A DNA stretch of 64,000 bases from Capnocytophaga sp. oral taxon 863 str. F0517 (GTDB lineage: Bacteria > Bacteroidota > Bacteroidia > Flavobacteriales > Flavobacteriaceae): assembly GCF_000466425.1 (NCBI RefSeq), contig NZ_KE992174.1, forward strand, positions 63,897 to 127,896. Reading direction: 5' to 3'. Positions 17,932 through 26,483 of this stretch are shown here, in pieces; position 1 is the first letter of the stretch; each line of letters opens with the position of its first letter. The notes below the pieces were generated by a model. That model was not told the origin of the DNA. It did no database searches and saw only the letters and a program-made list of their open reading frames with translations. Position numbers and translations under genes: made by a program.

Positions 17932-18270
17932 AGTGATAGTATCAAAATTACTCTAAAAGTACTAAATTTTGGAGATATTCTAACGAATACGCCCTATTCT
18001 ATACAGCAAATACTGGATATATATCGTCAAGAATACACAAAAGGAGGAGTATTGTATAGAAATTACAACTATAGCAAGGATTATTCAGGTGCTTATAAGG
18101 CAAGCCTTCGTGAGACTTCCTCTTCTGAGCTGTATTATGGTTCTTACAAAGAATCCATTCATTATGGTAAGATTTCAGCACACCATACACTTACTAACGA
18201 AGGTAAAATTTGGTTTCTCAATAATCAAGCAGGAATAAGAGGAGGTGATAAACTTATAGGAGACTACTGA
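17932..18270 (+). pseudogene. Truncated duplicate of the 3' end of the preceding lipoprotein gene
   Basis: An open frame from 17932 to the TGA at 18268 has no signal peptide or plausible start but aligns along its whole length with the C-terminal module of the gene at 16950-17897. GD(I/L)(L)T.TPY(S/T)I(Q/E)QI is followed by YRQEY versus YKQEY. Near the end, YGKISAHHTLTNEGKIWFLN matches YGKIAPHQSLDNQGEIWFIN. The copy is diverged at roughly half the residues, so it is either an old tandem duplication or the remnant of a deleted paralogue. No promoter is visible. Confidence 0.7.
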
Positions 18271-18335
18271 AAGCACCTCTTTTATTTTTTAAAATCAAAA
18301 TGCACAACGGGTTATAAATCATAGATAAAGGAATA

Positions 18336-18911
18336 ATGAGTGTTTTTTTAATCCTGATAAGTATTTTATTATTTTCTTGTGAAGAGAGTAAAAAGGTAAA
18401 ATCTAATTTTACTAAGAATACTTTTGTTACTGAGAATGAAAGAATAAAAGTTAATGATTCTTTACCTCTTTTAAAAGACTTTCTATTACTTGAAGATGAA
18501 TTGCTACAAAAGGACTTGTTTAGAAAGATAGATTCAGTATCTGCTATTCATTATCCAATGTATAAAAAGGAGGATATTGTAAATATAACTCCTAAGATGT
18601 TAGGTAGATACCTATATGATATTAATCAATTAGATTTGAAGGATAGCATCATCTCTTATGATATAACTAAAAAAGAATATTATCATAAAATGATCCATAG
18701 AGAGATGCAGAAATATAAGACCTCTGATTATAAAAATATTATTTATGTAGAGGCTTATCCTAACAAGACTTTTCGACTGATTATTAATTATTCTTATACT
18801 GTCCAATTTGGAAAAGGTGAAGAACCAATTAGCGTAGAATCCTCAATATCCTATTCTTTCAAAATTATTAATAGAAAGATAGAGGAATTTGATATACAAG
18901 AATCAGGATAA
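18336..18911 (+). CDS. Lipoprotein of unknown function
   Basis: MSVFLILISILLFSC is a short lipoprotein signal peptide with Cys at 15. The 176-residue mature part is Lys/Asp/Ile-rich with alternating helices and strands (for example YHKMIHREMQKYKTSDYKNIIYVEAYPNKTF) and has no recognised domain. Composition is very AT-rich, like the other genes between 16 and 19 kb, suggesting a shared accessory origin. No clear promoter was found within the short upstream spacer. Confidence 0.65.
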   Translation: MSVFLILISILLFSCEESKKVKSNFTKNTFVTENERIKVNDSLPLLKDFLLLEDELLQKDLFRKIDSVSAIHYPMYKKEDIVNITPKMLGRYLYDINQLDLKDSIISYDITKKEYYHKMIHREMQKYKTSDYKNIIYVEAYPNKTFRLIINYSYTVQFGKGEEPISVESSISYSFKIINRKIEEFDIQESG

Positions 18912-19093
18912 AGCATAAATAGAAAATAAGCACACTTTATGGAAGATGTTTTTCTAATTTTTGCTCTTAAATTCATACCAAACACCTTAAATGTCAAATT
19001 TCGTTTTGCTTCTCCTTATTTTTAGGAAAATATATTTATGCAGCTTATTTAGGGAATAAGAGCATACTAAAAATAAAAAAATAAAAAAATAAA

Positions 19094-19124
19094 TTTGCAG
19101 ATTTGATAAATTGTTGTACCTTTG
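19094..19124 (+). promoter_or_regulatory. rplM-rpsI promoter
   Basis: TTTG (19094-19097), a 19-bp spacer and TACCTTTG (19117-19124) followed by CACG form a textbook Bacteroidota promoter. It leaves an untranslated leader of roughly 65 nt before rplM. Confidence 0.85.
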
Positions 19125-19195
19125 CACGCTGTTAGAAATACCAATAAATCAGGGTACTAACACAATTAGGAATGTTTAATTAAAATAATTTAAGT

Positions 19196-19651
19196 GTGGA
19201 CACATTAAGTTACAAAACACGCTCAGTGAACAAGCAAACCGCTGAAAAACAGTGGGTTGTGGTAGATGCTGAGGGTCAGAAATTAGGACGTCTTGCCTCC
19301 AAAGTTGCCAAACTCCTCAGAGGTAAGTACAAGCCAAGTTACACCCCCCATGCCGATTGTGGGGATAATGTAATCATTATCAACGCTGAGAAAATAGAAC
19401 TTAGCGGATTAAAAACCGACACTAAGGAGTATCTTCGCTATACAGGATACCCTGGCGGACAACGTATTCAATCTTTCAAACAGGTGCTTGCTAAGTTCCC
19501 TGAAAGAATTATTGAAAAAGCTGTAAAAGGGATGCTTCCTAAAAACAAATTAGGTGCTGCTCTTTTCCGTAATCTTAAAGTATATGCAGGGGCTACTCAT
19601 AACCATGAGTCTCAAAAGCCTGTTTCTATTAACCTAAATGACCTTAAATAA
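19196..19651 (+). CDS. rplM: 50S ribosomal protein L13
   Basis: The 151-residue product contains the L13 signatures [19 protein letters not shown] (about 20-38), [19 protein letters not shown], and [20 protein letters not shown]. Translation starts at GTG, giving MDTLSYKT, the conserved N-terminus in flavobacterial L13; the next in-frame ATG is far too late. L13 binds 23S rRNA early in 50S assembly. It overlaps rpsI by one base (TAATG), the usual rplM-rpsI pair. Confidence 0.97.
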   Translation: MDTLSYKTRSVNKQTAEKQWVVVDAEGQKLGRLASKVAKLLRGKYKPSYTPHADCGDNVIIINAEKIELSGLKTDTKEYLRYTGYPGGQRIQSFKQVLAKFPERIIEKAVKGMLPKNKLGAALFRNLKVYAGATHNHESQKPVSINLNDLK

Positions 19652-20037
19652 TGGAAGTAATTCACAAAATTGGACGTAGAAAAACCGCTGTCGCTCGTAT
19701 CTACTTGAAAGAGGGAAGTGGTGTAATCACCGTTAACAAGAGAAATTTTACCGATTATTTCACTACGCCTACCCTTCAGTATAAGGTAAAACAGCCTTTC
19801 GCCTTAGTCGGTGCTGAAGACTCTTACGATGTAAAAGTAAATGTATACGGGGGAGGTATCACCGGACAAGCTGAGGCTATTCGCTTGGCAATCTCTCGCG
19901 CTCTTTGCGAAGTAGAGGCTGAAAACCGTGCCATCCTTAAGCCTGAAGGACTCCTTACTCGCGACCCTCGTATGGTGGAAAGAAAGAAATTCGGTCAGAA
20001 AAAAGCCCGCAAGAGATTCCAATTCTCAAAACGTTAA
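19651..20037 (+). CDS. rpsI: 30S ribosomal protein S9
   Basis: This 128-residue S9 has GRRKTAVARIYLKEGSG near the N-terminus, the VNVYGGGITGQAEAIRLAISRAL core, the LTRDPRMVERKKFGQKKARK segment, and the conserved basic tail ending FSKR that reaches the P-site tRNA. It is translationally coupled to rplM (overlapping stop/start). Length and tail are complete. Confidence 0.97.
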   Translation: MEVIHKIGRRKTAVARIYLKEGSGVITVNKRNFTDYFTTPTLQYKVKQPFALVGAEDSYDVKVNVYGGGITGQAEAIRLAISRALCEVEAENRAILKPEGLLTRDPRMVERKKFGQKKARKRFQFSKR

Positions 20038-20065
20038 TGTTTTATTTAAAATTATTTATTTATTG

Positions 20066-20150
20066 CCGTATTCCCCGCATAGGGAAGTTAGTTTAGCATC
20101 CAAATACCATGGACAGCATAGGCACCATGTATTGCTAACTCTTAATACGG
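20066..20150 (+). promoter_or_regulatory. Structured leader upstream of rpsB
   Basis: Three nested perfect helices can be drawn: CCGTATT/AATACGG (20066-20072 with 20144-20150), AGTTAG/CTAACT (20086-20091 with 20135-20140), and CATGG/CCATG (20108-20112 with 20125-20129). The structure ends 19 nt before the S2 start codon. This is the layout expected of a ribosomal-protein autoregulatory leader, with S2 as the natural ligand. The pairing is seen directly; regulation is inferred. Confidence 0.65.
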
Positions 20151-20169
20151 AACGTAAACTATTAAAAAA

Positions 20170-20895
20170 ATGGCAAATTCAATAGAAGTAAAAGACCTAT
20201 TAGAAGCTGGAGTGCATTTCGGGCACCTTACCAGAAAGTGGAACCCTAATATGGCGCCATATATTTATATGGAAAGAAATGGTATCCACGTGATTAACCT
20301 CTACAAGACAGCTGCCAAAATCGAGGAAGCCAACGAAGCACTTAAGAAAATTGCTGCTTCTGGACGTAAAATCCTCTTCGTGGCTACTAAAAAACAAGCT
20401 AAGGATATCGTAGCTGAAAAAGCTACTTCAGTGACTATGCCTTACATTACTGAAAGATGGCCTGGTGGTATGCTAACCAACTTTGTGACCATCCGTAAGG
20501 CGGTAAAGAAAATGTCGTCTATCGACAAAATGAAAAAAGATGGTACTTACGATACCCTTTCTAAAAAAGAAAAACTACACATTACCCGTCTTAGAGAAAA
20601 ACTCGAAAAGAACTTAGGCTCTATCGCGGATATGACTCGCCTTCCTGCAGCGCTTTTTGTAGTCGATACCCTTAGAGAACACATCGCGGTGAAAGAAGCT
20701 CAAAAATTAAACATTCCTATTTTCGCTATCGTGGATACCAACTCCGATCCTCGTGAGGTGGATTACGTAATTCCTGCCAACGATGATGCTTCTCGCTCTA
20801 TCGACAAAATCCTTTCTTATGTAGTGGAAGCTATCAAAGAAGGACTCGAAGACAAAAAAGTAGAAAAAGCAGAGGAAAAAAATACTGAAAACTAA
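20170..20895 (+). CDS. rpsB: 30S ribosomal protein S2
   Basis: The 241-residue product shows LLEAGVHFGHLTRKWNPNM (about 10-28), FVATKKQAKDIV, ERWPGGMLTNFVTI and PAALFVVDTLREHIAVKEA followed by IFAIVDTNSDP, all diagnostic of S2. The C-terminal tail is acidic/lysine-rich (VEKAEEKNTEN). A structured leader precedes it, and a hairpin terminator separates it from tsf. Confidence 0.97.
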   Translation: MANSIEVKDLLEAGVHFGHLTRKWNPNMAPYIYMERNGIHVINLYKTAAKIEEANEALKKIAASGRKILFVATKKQAKDIVAEKATSVTMPYITERWPGGMLTNFVTIRKAVKKMSSIDKMKKDGTYDTLSKKEKLHITRLREKLEKNLGSIADMTRLPAALFVVDTLREHIAVKEAQKLNIPIFAIVDTNSDPREVDYVIPANDDASRSIDKILSYVVEAIKEGLEDKKVEKAEEKNTEN

Positions 20896-20910
20896 AATTA
20901 TTAATTCATA

Positions 20911-20946
20911 AAGTGATTATTTAGAACTATAAATAATCACTTTTTT
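20911..20946 (+). terminator. Hairpin terminator between rpsB and tsf
   Basis: A 13-bp perfect stem AAGTGATTATTTA / TAAATAATCACTT (20911-20923 with 20930-20942), with loop GAACTA, is followed by a T run. It lies in the 69-bp rpsB-tsf spacer. Confidence 0.8.
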
Positions 20947-20964
20947 AAAAAAATATACAAGAAT

Positions 20965-21930
20965 ATGTCAAAAATTACTGCCGCAGAGGTAAACAAACTT
21001 AGACAAGCTACCGGAGCTGGTATGATGGACTGCAAGAACGCTCTAGTAGAAGCGGATGGCGATTTCGATAAAGCCATCGAAGTCCTCCGTAAAAAAGGAC
21101 AAAAAGTGGCTGAAAAACGTGCTGACAGAGAATCTTCTGAAGGAGCCGCTATCGCTAAGGTAAATGCTGCTCACACCAAAGGGGCTGTGATCTCTCTTAA
21201 CTGCGAAACAGACTTCGTTGCTAAAAATGAATCTTTCGTAGCCTTGGCTAATGAATTGGCTGAATTGGCTCTTAACTATAATGACAAAGAGGCTTTCCTT
21301 GCTGCTCCTTTCCAAGGTATTACCGTAGCTGATAAGCTTACTGAACAGACAGGGGTTATTGGTGAAAAAATCGAAATCGGTCAGTTTGAAGTATTGGAAG
21401 GAAACTATGTGGATTTCTATATCCATGCCGGTAACAAGATCGCTGCTTTGGTTGCTCTTTCTGCTGCTATTGATAATGCCCATGAGGTAGCTCGCAACGT
21501 ATGTATGCAGGTGGCTTCTATGGGGGCTATCGTACTCTCAAGCAAGGATTTTGATCCTGCATATGTAGCTAGCGAAACAGAAGCACGTATCGCAGCTATC
21601 GTGAAGGAAAACGAAGAGCTTCGTCGCCTTGGAAAAACAGAAAAACACGTACCTAAGTATATCTCTGCCCTACAGCTTACTCCAGAAGTGCTCAAACAAG
21701 CTGAAGAAGATGCCAAAGCAGAACTCCAAGCTGAAGGTAAGCCTGAAAAGATTTGGGATCGTATCCTTCCTGGAAAAGTACAACGATTCATCGATGACAA
21801 TACTACCCTTGACCTTGAAAAAGCCCTACTTGACCAATACTACATCAAAGATGAAAGTAAGAAAGTAGCTGACTATGTGAAGGGATACAATGTAGAAATA
21901 ACAGGATTCAAGAGAGTTTCTCTTGTGTAA
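20965..21930 (+). CDS. tsf: Translation elongation factor Ts
   Basis: EF-Ts recycles EF-Tu by GDP release. The 321-residue product has the N-terminal UBA-like helix bundle (EVNKLRQATGAGMMDCKNAL, about 8-27) and the core motif NCETDFVAKNESF (about 79-91). A lengthened C-terminal region carries a second core repeat and ends with a conserved helix. The length is typical of flavobacterial EF-Ts, longer than the E. coli protein. It follows rpsB but is separated by a strong hairpin. Confidence 0.96.
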   Translation: MSKITAAEVNKLRQATGAGMMDCKNALVEADGDFDKAIEVLRKKGQKVAEKRADRESSEGAAIAKVNAAHTKGAVISLNCETDFVAKNESFVALANELAELALNYNDKEAFLAAPFQGITVADKLTEQTGVIGEKIEIGQFEVLEGNYVDFYIHAGNKIAALVALSAAIDNAHEVARNVCMQVASMGAIVLSSKDFDPAYVASETEARIAAIVKENEELRRLGKTEKHVPKYISALQLTPEVLKQAEEDAKAELQAEGKPEKIWDRILPGKVQRFIDDNTTLDLEKALLDQYYIKDESKKVADYVKGYNVEITGFKRVSLV

Positions 21931-22007
21931 AGTTTTCTCCATATTTTAATTATTATAAAGGATAAAAGGTGTTTTCTTAAGCAATTAGGGAAACCCTTTT
22001 ATTTTAA

Positions 22008-22067
22008 TTTTGAGTTTTGAGTTCTAAGTTAAAACTCAAAACTCAAAACTTAAAACCCAAAACTCAA
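22008..22067 (+). repeat. Heptamer array folding back on itself before gmk
   Basis: Units TTTTGAG, TTTTGAG and TTCTAAG are followed, after TT, by AAAACTC, AAAACTC, AAAACTT, AAAACCC and AAAACTC. The array then ends two bases before the gmk ATG. The two halves are reverse complements, so the transcript can form a hairpin of about 16 bp directly upstream of the start codon. Confidence 0.85.
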
Positions 22068-22631
22068 ATGAAAATAATTGTTTTTTCGGCTCCTTCGGGT
22101 ACGGGCAAGTCCAGTGTAATCAGAGAATTGCTTAAACAGACAGATCTGAATTTGGCTTTTTCGATCTCTACTACCTCTCGTGCTCCCAGAGGTACAGAGC
22201 GAGATGGGGTAGAGTACTATTTTATCTCCGCCGAGCAGTTCAAAGAAAAAATCAAGCAACAGGCCTTTATTGAGTGGCAAGAGGTATATGCTGGGAATTA
22301 TTATGGTACTTATTCCAGCGAGATAGAACGACTTTCGGCAATGGGCAAGCATATCATCTTTGATTTGGATGTCTTTGGAGGGATTAATCTTAAAAAATAT
22401 TTTGGGGAAGAGGCGCTTTCCATCTTTCTACAACCCCCTTCCTTGGAAGAGCTTAAAAAACGCTTAGAACGTAGGCAAACTGATACCCCTGAAAAGATTG
22501 CTATGCGTATTGATAAGGCTGCTTACGAAATAGAACAAGCTATTTATTTCGATAAGGTAGTGGTCAATGACAATTTGCAAACCTGTGTAGAAGAAGTATC
22601 CCAACTAATTCGTACTTTTCTTAATCATTAA
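22068..22631 (+). CDS. gmk: Guanylate kinase
   Basis: Gmk phosphorylates GMP to GDP. The 187-residue protein starts MKIIVFSAPSGTGKSSV with the P-loop at about 9-16. It carries STTSRAPRGTERDGVEYYFIS, the GMP-binding region, and IDKAAYEIEQAIYFDKVVVN near the C-terminus. In-frame codons upstream, from 22017, are repeat sequence and were excluded. nadD follows after 15 bp, a common pairing in this lineage. Confidence 0.95.
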   Translation: MKIIVFSAPSGTGKSSVIRELLKQTDLNLAFSISTTSRAPRGTERDGVEYYFISAEQFKEKIKQQAFIEWQEVYAGNYYGTYSSEIERLSAMGKHIIFDLDVFGGINLKKYFGEEALSIFLQPPSLEELKKRLERRQTDTPEKIAMRIDKAAYEIEQAIYFDKVVVNDNLQTCVEEVSQLIRTFLNH

Positions 22632-22646
22632 TCTATAAGGCTGTTT

Positions 22647-23234
22647 ATGTATTCTAAAAAGATAGGACTTTATTTCGGTTCTTTTAATCCGATTCATATA
22701 GGTCATCTGATTTTGGCTAATTACTTAGTTGAACATAGTGAGCTGGACGAGGTTTGGTTTGTCGTAACTCCTCAAAATCCCTTCAAGGACAAAAAATCTT
22801 TGTTGGATAATGCGGCTCGCTTGGAAATGGTCTCACTTTCCCTTGGGGAGTATGACCGACTGAAGCCTTGTGATATAGAATTTCATCTCTCGCAGCCTAA
22901 TTATACAATTGATACGCTCATTCACTTGGAAGAGAAGTATCCCCAATACAGTTTTTCCCTAATCATGGGAGAAGATAACCTAAAATCATTTCCTAAGTGG
23001 AAGAATTATGAGGTGATACTGGATCGTTATTCTATTTATGTATATCCACGACTTAGTGAAGGGAATGTTCCCGAAGCGCTACAAGCTCATCCGCATATAG
23101 TATATGTAAAAACACCTATTATAGAGCTATCCGCCACTGCGATACGAGAAGATATTTCCAAAGGGAAAGATGTGAGACCTATGTTACCCCCTTTGGTGTG
23201 GAGTTATATAGATAAATGGGGGTTTTATAAGTGA
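22647..23234 (+). CDS. nadD: Nicotinate-nucleotide adenylyltransferase
   Basis: NadD adenylates nicotinate mononucleotide in NAD synthesis. The 195-residue protein has the nucleotidyltransferase motif GLYFGSFNPIHIGHL (about 7-21, with the H-x-G-H pair), FVVTPQNPFKDK (about 40-51), IMGEDNLKSFPKWKN (about 107-121), and the C-terminal IELSATAIREDI motif (about 160-171). It is cotranscribed with gmk and ends ahead of a shared bidirectional terminator. Confidence 0.94.
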   Translation: MYSKKIGLYFGSFNPIHIGHLILANYLVEHSELDEVWFVVTPQNPFKDKKSLLDNAARLEMVSLSLGEYDRLKPCDIEFHLSQPNYTIDTLIHLEEKYPQYSFSLIMGEDNLKSFPKWKNYEVILDRYSIYVYPRLSEGNVPEALQAHPHIVYVKTPIIELSATAIREDISKGKDVRPMLPPLVWSYIDKWGFYK

Positions 23235-23265
23235 TTTTATAATAGAAATTTGCTTTTTTGTAGTT

Positions 23266-23303
23266 ATATAGGAGAGAATCTAAATTCTCTCCTATATTTT
23301 TTT
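23266..23303. terminator. Bidirectional terminator between nadD and the UPF0173 gene
   Basis: A 14-bp perfect stem ATATAGGAGAGAAT / ATTCTCTCCTATAT (23266-23279 with 23284-23297) with loop CTAA is followed by T-rich sequence. It serves two convergent genes. Confidence 0.85.
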
Positions 23304-23310
23304 CTTTTTA

Positions 23311-24006
23311 TTATATAAGTTCGTTTACTTCTAAAGATTTTCCTATTTCCAAGAGATGCAATCTCTTGTGAGCGTCACTGAATTTTCTTTTAGAGGCTTC
23401 TTTGTCAATCTTTATAACCTCAAAAGTATCGTAGTGTACTCCTAAAACATTGTTAGTTTCTACAAATTTGGCAGCAGTGAGGGCATCTCTTACCCCCATA
23501 GTATAATTATTACCTATAGGGAAGATGCCTAAGTCTATTTTGTACTGATGGGGAATAATCTTCATATCCATTGTAAGGGCTGTATCTCCTGAGATATAGA
23601 TAGTTTGATCATTATAGTTGATGAGAAAGCCAGCAGGGTTACCGCCATAACTACCATCGGGGAAGGAAGAAGAGTGTACCGCCTTAATCATCTTGATTTT
23701 CACCTTTCCATCAAGGAAACGATGAGAGCCCCCTATGTTCATATCATGTCCATCGAGCCCCAAGGCACGGTAGTGAGCAAGTATTTCTGGATTAGTAATC
23801 AGGCTGGCACCGGTACGCTTGGCAATAGCCTCTGCATCGAGGATATGGTCGCCATGGGCGTGGGTAAGGAGGATGTAAGTAGCCTCAATATCATTGATAT
23901 TGATATGTTGGGCAAGTGGGTTGGCACTGATAAAGGGATCCACCAAGAAGTGAGCGCCCTCTATTTCAATATTGACACAGGCGTGTCCTAAATAAGTTAC
24001 TTTCAT
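23311..24006 (-). CDS. UPF0173 metallo-beta-lactamase-fold hydrolase
   Basis: This 231-residue metal-dependent hydrolase begins MKVTYLGHACVNIEIEG. It has the MBL metal motif THAHGDHILDAEA (about 50-62), a second metal His in MIKAVHSSSFPDG, and the GDTAL segment. Substrates of UPF0173 proteins are unknown. It is transcribed leftward, with bshC just upstream of it (27 bp), so the two may share a transcript. Confidence 0.88.
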   Translation of the reverse strand: MKVTYLGHACVNIEIEGAHFLVDPFISANPLAQHININDIEATYILLTHAHGDHILDAEAIAKRTGASLITNPEILAHYRALGLDGHDMNIGGSHRFLDGKVKIKMIKAVHSSSFPDGSYGGNPAGFLINYNDQTIYISGDTALTMDMKIIPHQYKIDLGIFPIGNNYTMGVRDALTAAKFVETNNVLGVHYDTFEVIKIDKEASKRKFSDAHKRLHLLEIGKSLEVNELI

Positions 24007-24033
24007 ATTTTTAGTATTTTAGCGTTTTTTGTT

Positions 24034-25674
24034 CTATATAAAGTATTCTATACAGTCTTCCTCATTTGCTTTGCTTTCATAAGATAGGATAACAAAGCGG
24101 AAATCAAAGGGGCTTAATTCCTTGATTAAGATATCGATGAGTTGTCCTTGGCTTTCGATCATATACGCGCTGAAGTTATCCACGCGCTCCTGAAGAGATT
24201 CCTTGGGGAAGAGGCTCACACGTAGCGCAAGCACTCTATCGAGGGTTTCTCTATATTTCTTTTTTTGTGCCTTGAGCAGTCGTTTCTCTAAGTGTTCTAA
24301 TCCCTTGAGTTGCTTAGCTTCTTGGGCTTTTACGGCTCCGAGGAAGGACTTATCGGTATGGGCAGCTATTTGGTGCAGTTGGGTAAAATGCTCCTGTAGG
24401 GATGCTTTTTGAGCGGAAAAGTCGATAGGGTATTCGGAGAGCCTTTGGGTGATTTTATTTTCTAAAAGGCTGTTTTTTAAGAAAATATCTTGATGGGTAA
24501 GTCCCAGCTTATGGAGCTTTTTCTCTTGTGCCTCACTGATAAGCAGTACCGAATTGCGCAACATAAGGATAGGGAAAGGCACCTTGTGTAGGGCAAACAT
24601 TTCCTTGAGTTCCAGCCAGTAAGCGATTTCGCCTCCACCTCCGATATAGGCTAAGTTAGGCAATATAACTTCCTGATACATAGGGCGCAAAATCACATTG
24701 GGAGAGAAGTATTCGGGGAAGCACTCCAAGTGCCGCAGGATTTCCTCCTCGGTGAATCGGATAGGAGTATTCAGTACGGCATATCCTTGTTCGTCCTTTA
24801 CGATACGCTCTCGGATACCATCTTTTACGTAGAAAATATTAATCTCGCGAGGGTGTACCTGTTCGGGGTAGTTCTTATTGATACTCTTGATATAGGCAAG
24901 GGTCTTTTCCACTTCTTTATGAGCGGCACTCTCTAAGAGTTCTCTCCTGAAATGAGGGATAAAGAGTTCCTTGAGGTGTTTGTCATTGGCATCGATAATC
25001 ACCAAACCATAGGGGGTGAAGAGTTCATTGACGAGATAGCGGGTAGCGCTGGCCAAGGTAGTATGTTGGGTATAGGCTCTTTCGAAAAGGGAGGCCAAGT
25101 GCTGTCCTTGGTGGCTTTTACCTAAGAGTGTTTTGAGTAGGTTGGCTATTCTATTGAGCTCTTCGGTAGCGAACTGGCCTACCATACCTTTTTGATCAGA
25201 ATGCCAAGAGATTTTTTGTCCTTGAAAGCTAAAATGGTTAATCTCTTCGAAATCATGGTCTTCGGTAGCCATCCAATAGATGGGGACAAAGTTGTATTCA
25301 GGATATAGTTTCTGAAGCTGGTCGCAGGTTAGGATCGTAGTTACGATTTTGTAAATGAAATACAAGGGGCCAGTGAAGAGGCTCAGCTGGTGTCCGGTAG
25401 TAATGGTAAAGGTGTTATCCTGTTGTAGCAGTTCTATATTGTGATAAGTTTTTCTCGAAACGGCCAGTCTTTTATATTGTTGGGTAATAGCCTCAAAAAG
25501 AGTATTCCTATTCTCAGCAGAATAGGAGGCTTGTTTTTCTTTGACTTGGGCAGGAAAATTGGTAGCTACGGGGAAGCGATGGTATAGGCAACGCAATTCG
25601 GGCTTTTGGGCAAGGTAATCAGTGATAAATTCAGAGAAATACCCTGTTTCTTTGAAGGGAATATAGTCAATCAT
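24034..25674 (-). CDS. bshC: Bacillithiol biosynthesis cysteine-adding enzyme BshC
   Basis: BshC adds Cys to glucosaminyl-malate to make bacillithiol, the low-molecular-weight thiol of many Bacillota and some Bacteroidota. The 546-residue protein has FTITTGHQLSLFTGPLYFIYK (about 93-113), FVPIYWMATEDHDFEEINHF (about 146-165), a central Rossmann-like region with YIGGGGEIAYWLELKE, and a C-terminal coiled coil. Length is canonical (about 530-550). It is presumably the first gene of a leftward pair with the UPF0173 hydrolase. Confidence 0.93.
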   Translation of the reverse strand: MIDYIPFKETGYFSEFITDYLAQKPELRCLYHRFPVATNFPAQVKEKQASYSAENRNTLFEAITQQYKRLAVSRKTYHNIELLQQDNTFTITTGHQLSLFTGPLYFIYKIVTTILTCDQLQKLYPEYNFVPIYWMATEDHDFEEINHFSFQGQKISWHSDQKGMVGQFATEELNRIANLLKTLLGKSHQGQHLASLFERAYTQHTTLASATRYLVNELFTPYGLVIIDANDKHLKELFIPHFRRELLESAAHKEVEKTLAYIKSINKNYPEQVHPREINIFYVKDGIRERIVKDEQGYAVLNTPIRFTEEEILRHLECFPEYFSPNVILRPMYQEVILPNLAYIGGGGEIAYWLELKEMFALHKVPFPILMLRNSVLLISEAQEKKLHKLGLTHQDIFLKNSLLENKITQRLSEYPIDFSAQKASLQEHFTQLHQIAAHTDKSFLGAVKAQEAKQLKGLEHLEKRLLKAQKKKYRETLDRVLALRVSLFPKESLQERVDNFSAYMIESQGQLIDILIKELSPFDFRFVILSYESKANEEDCIEYFI

Positions 25675-25850
25675 ATAATTATTTTTGAATCAATATTGTT
25701 CGATAAATAAGAAAAAATCCCACAGATTTTTATAAGACTGAAGGCCTTATTTTTCCTTGGAAATTAGAATGAGATACTTAGAAAAGATAACACCTCTTTC
25801 TAAGGAAATCTATGAGCGTTTATTTTTATAGTTTGTTTTTATCAATCTTC

Positions 25851-26327
25851 TTAATACAAAAGCTCAAAACAGAAAGGTAATAAATCCTTTATGGAGCCTA
25901 TTTCCAAGATATTTCCTTGGGTGCTGGCGCAAAGTACTACAATAGGGCTGCCTTGGGTACATTCGTATTCCAAGAGTGCTTGCCTACAGTTTCCACAAGG
26001 AGTGGTGATCTCTCCTTGGGGCTTATTGGCATTATCTCCACAAATGGCAATCTTGAGGATTTTCTCCTGAGGATAATTGGCTTTGGCATAGAAAAGCGCA
26101 GTGCGTTCGGCACATAAGCCAGAGGGATAGGCAGCATTCTCCTGATTGTTTCCATTGATAATCAATCCATTGCTCAAGAGTAGTGCTGCCCCCACCCAAA
26201 AGGACGAATAAGGAGCATAGGCCTGCTCTCTGCTCTTCATGGCACTGATTATAAGTGCTTTATCCTGCTCATTGAGTTCGCTTAGCAATAGGGTCTTATA
26301 TTTGAATTGGAAGCAATGTTCGTCCAT
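25851..26327 (-). CDS. cdd: Cytidine deaminase
   Basis: The 158-residue zinc enzyme deaminates cytidine and deoxycytidine in pyrimidine salvage. The catalytic signatures are CAERTALFYAK (Cys-Ala-Glu) and PCGNCRQAL (Pro-Cys-x-x-Cys), and the N-terminal AYAPYSSFWVGAALL segment matches Cdd. A minus-strand -7 element TACCTTTG lies about 22 bp upstream at 26347-26354. It is divergent from the NfeD-like gene. Confidence 0.93.
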   Translation of the reverse strand: MDEHCFQFKYKTLLLSELNEQDKALIISAMKSREQAYAPYSSFWVGAALLLSNGLIINGNNQENAAYPSGLCAERTALFYAKANYPQEKILKIAICGDNANKPQGEITTPCGNCRQALLEYECTQGSPIVVLCASTQGNILEIGSIKDLLPFCFELLY

Positions 26328-26452
26328 AGGAAGCCTATTAAAAGAGCAAAGGTAAGAAAAAAATAAGTAAAACCTACTAAATCGAGAAAATATTTTTTCT
26401 ATAATAGAATTAAAAAAAAGCTAAATAGATTTATTAAAATAAATTTTTTTCA

Positions 26453-26460
26453 TACATTTG
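26453..26460 (+). promoter_or_regulatory. -7 element for the NfeD-like/flotillin pair
   Basis: TACATTTG matches TAnnTTTG and lies 24 bp upstream of the ATG at 26484. The region upstream is a run of A/T without a distinct TTG. Confidence 0.55.
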
Positions 26461-26483
26461 TTGCCGAATTAATTAGGATCATT

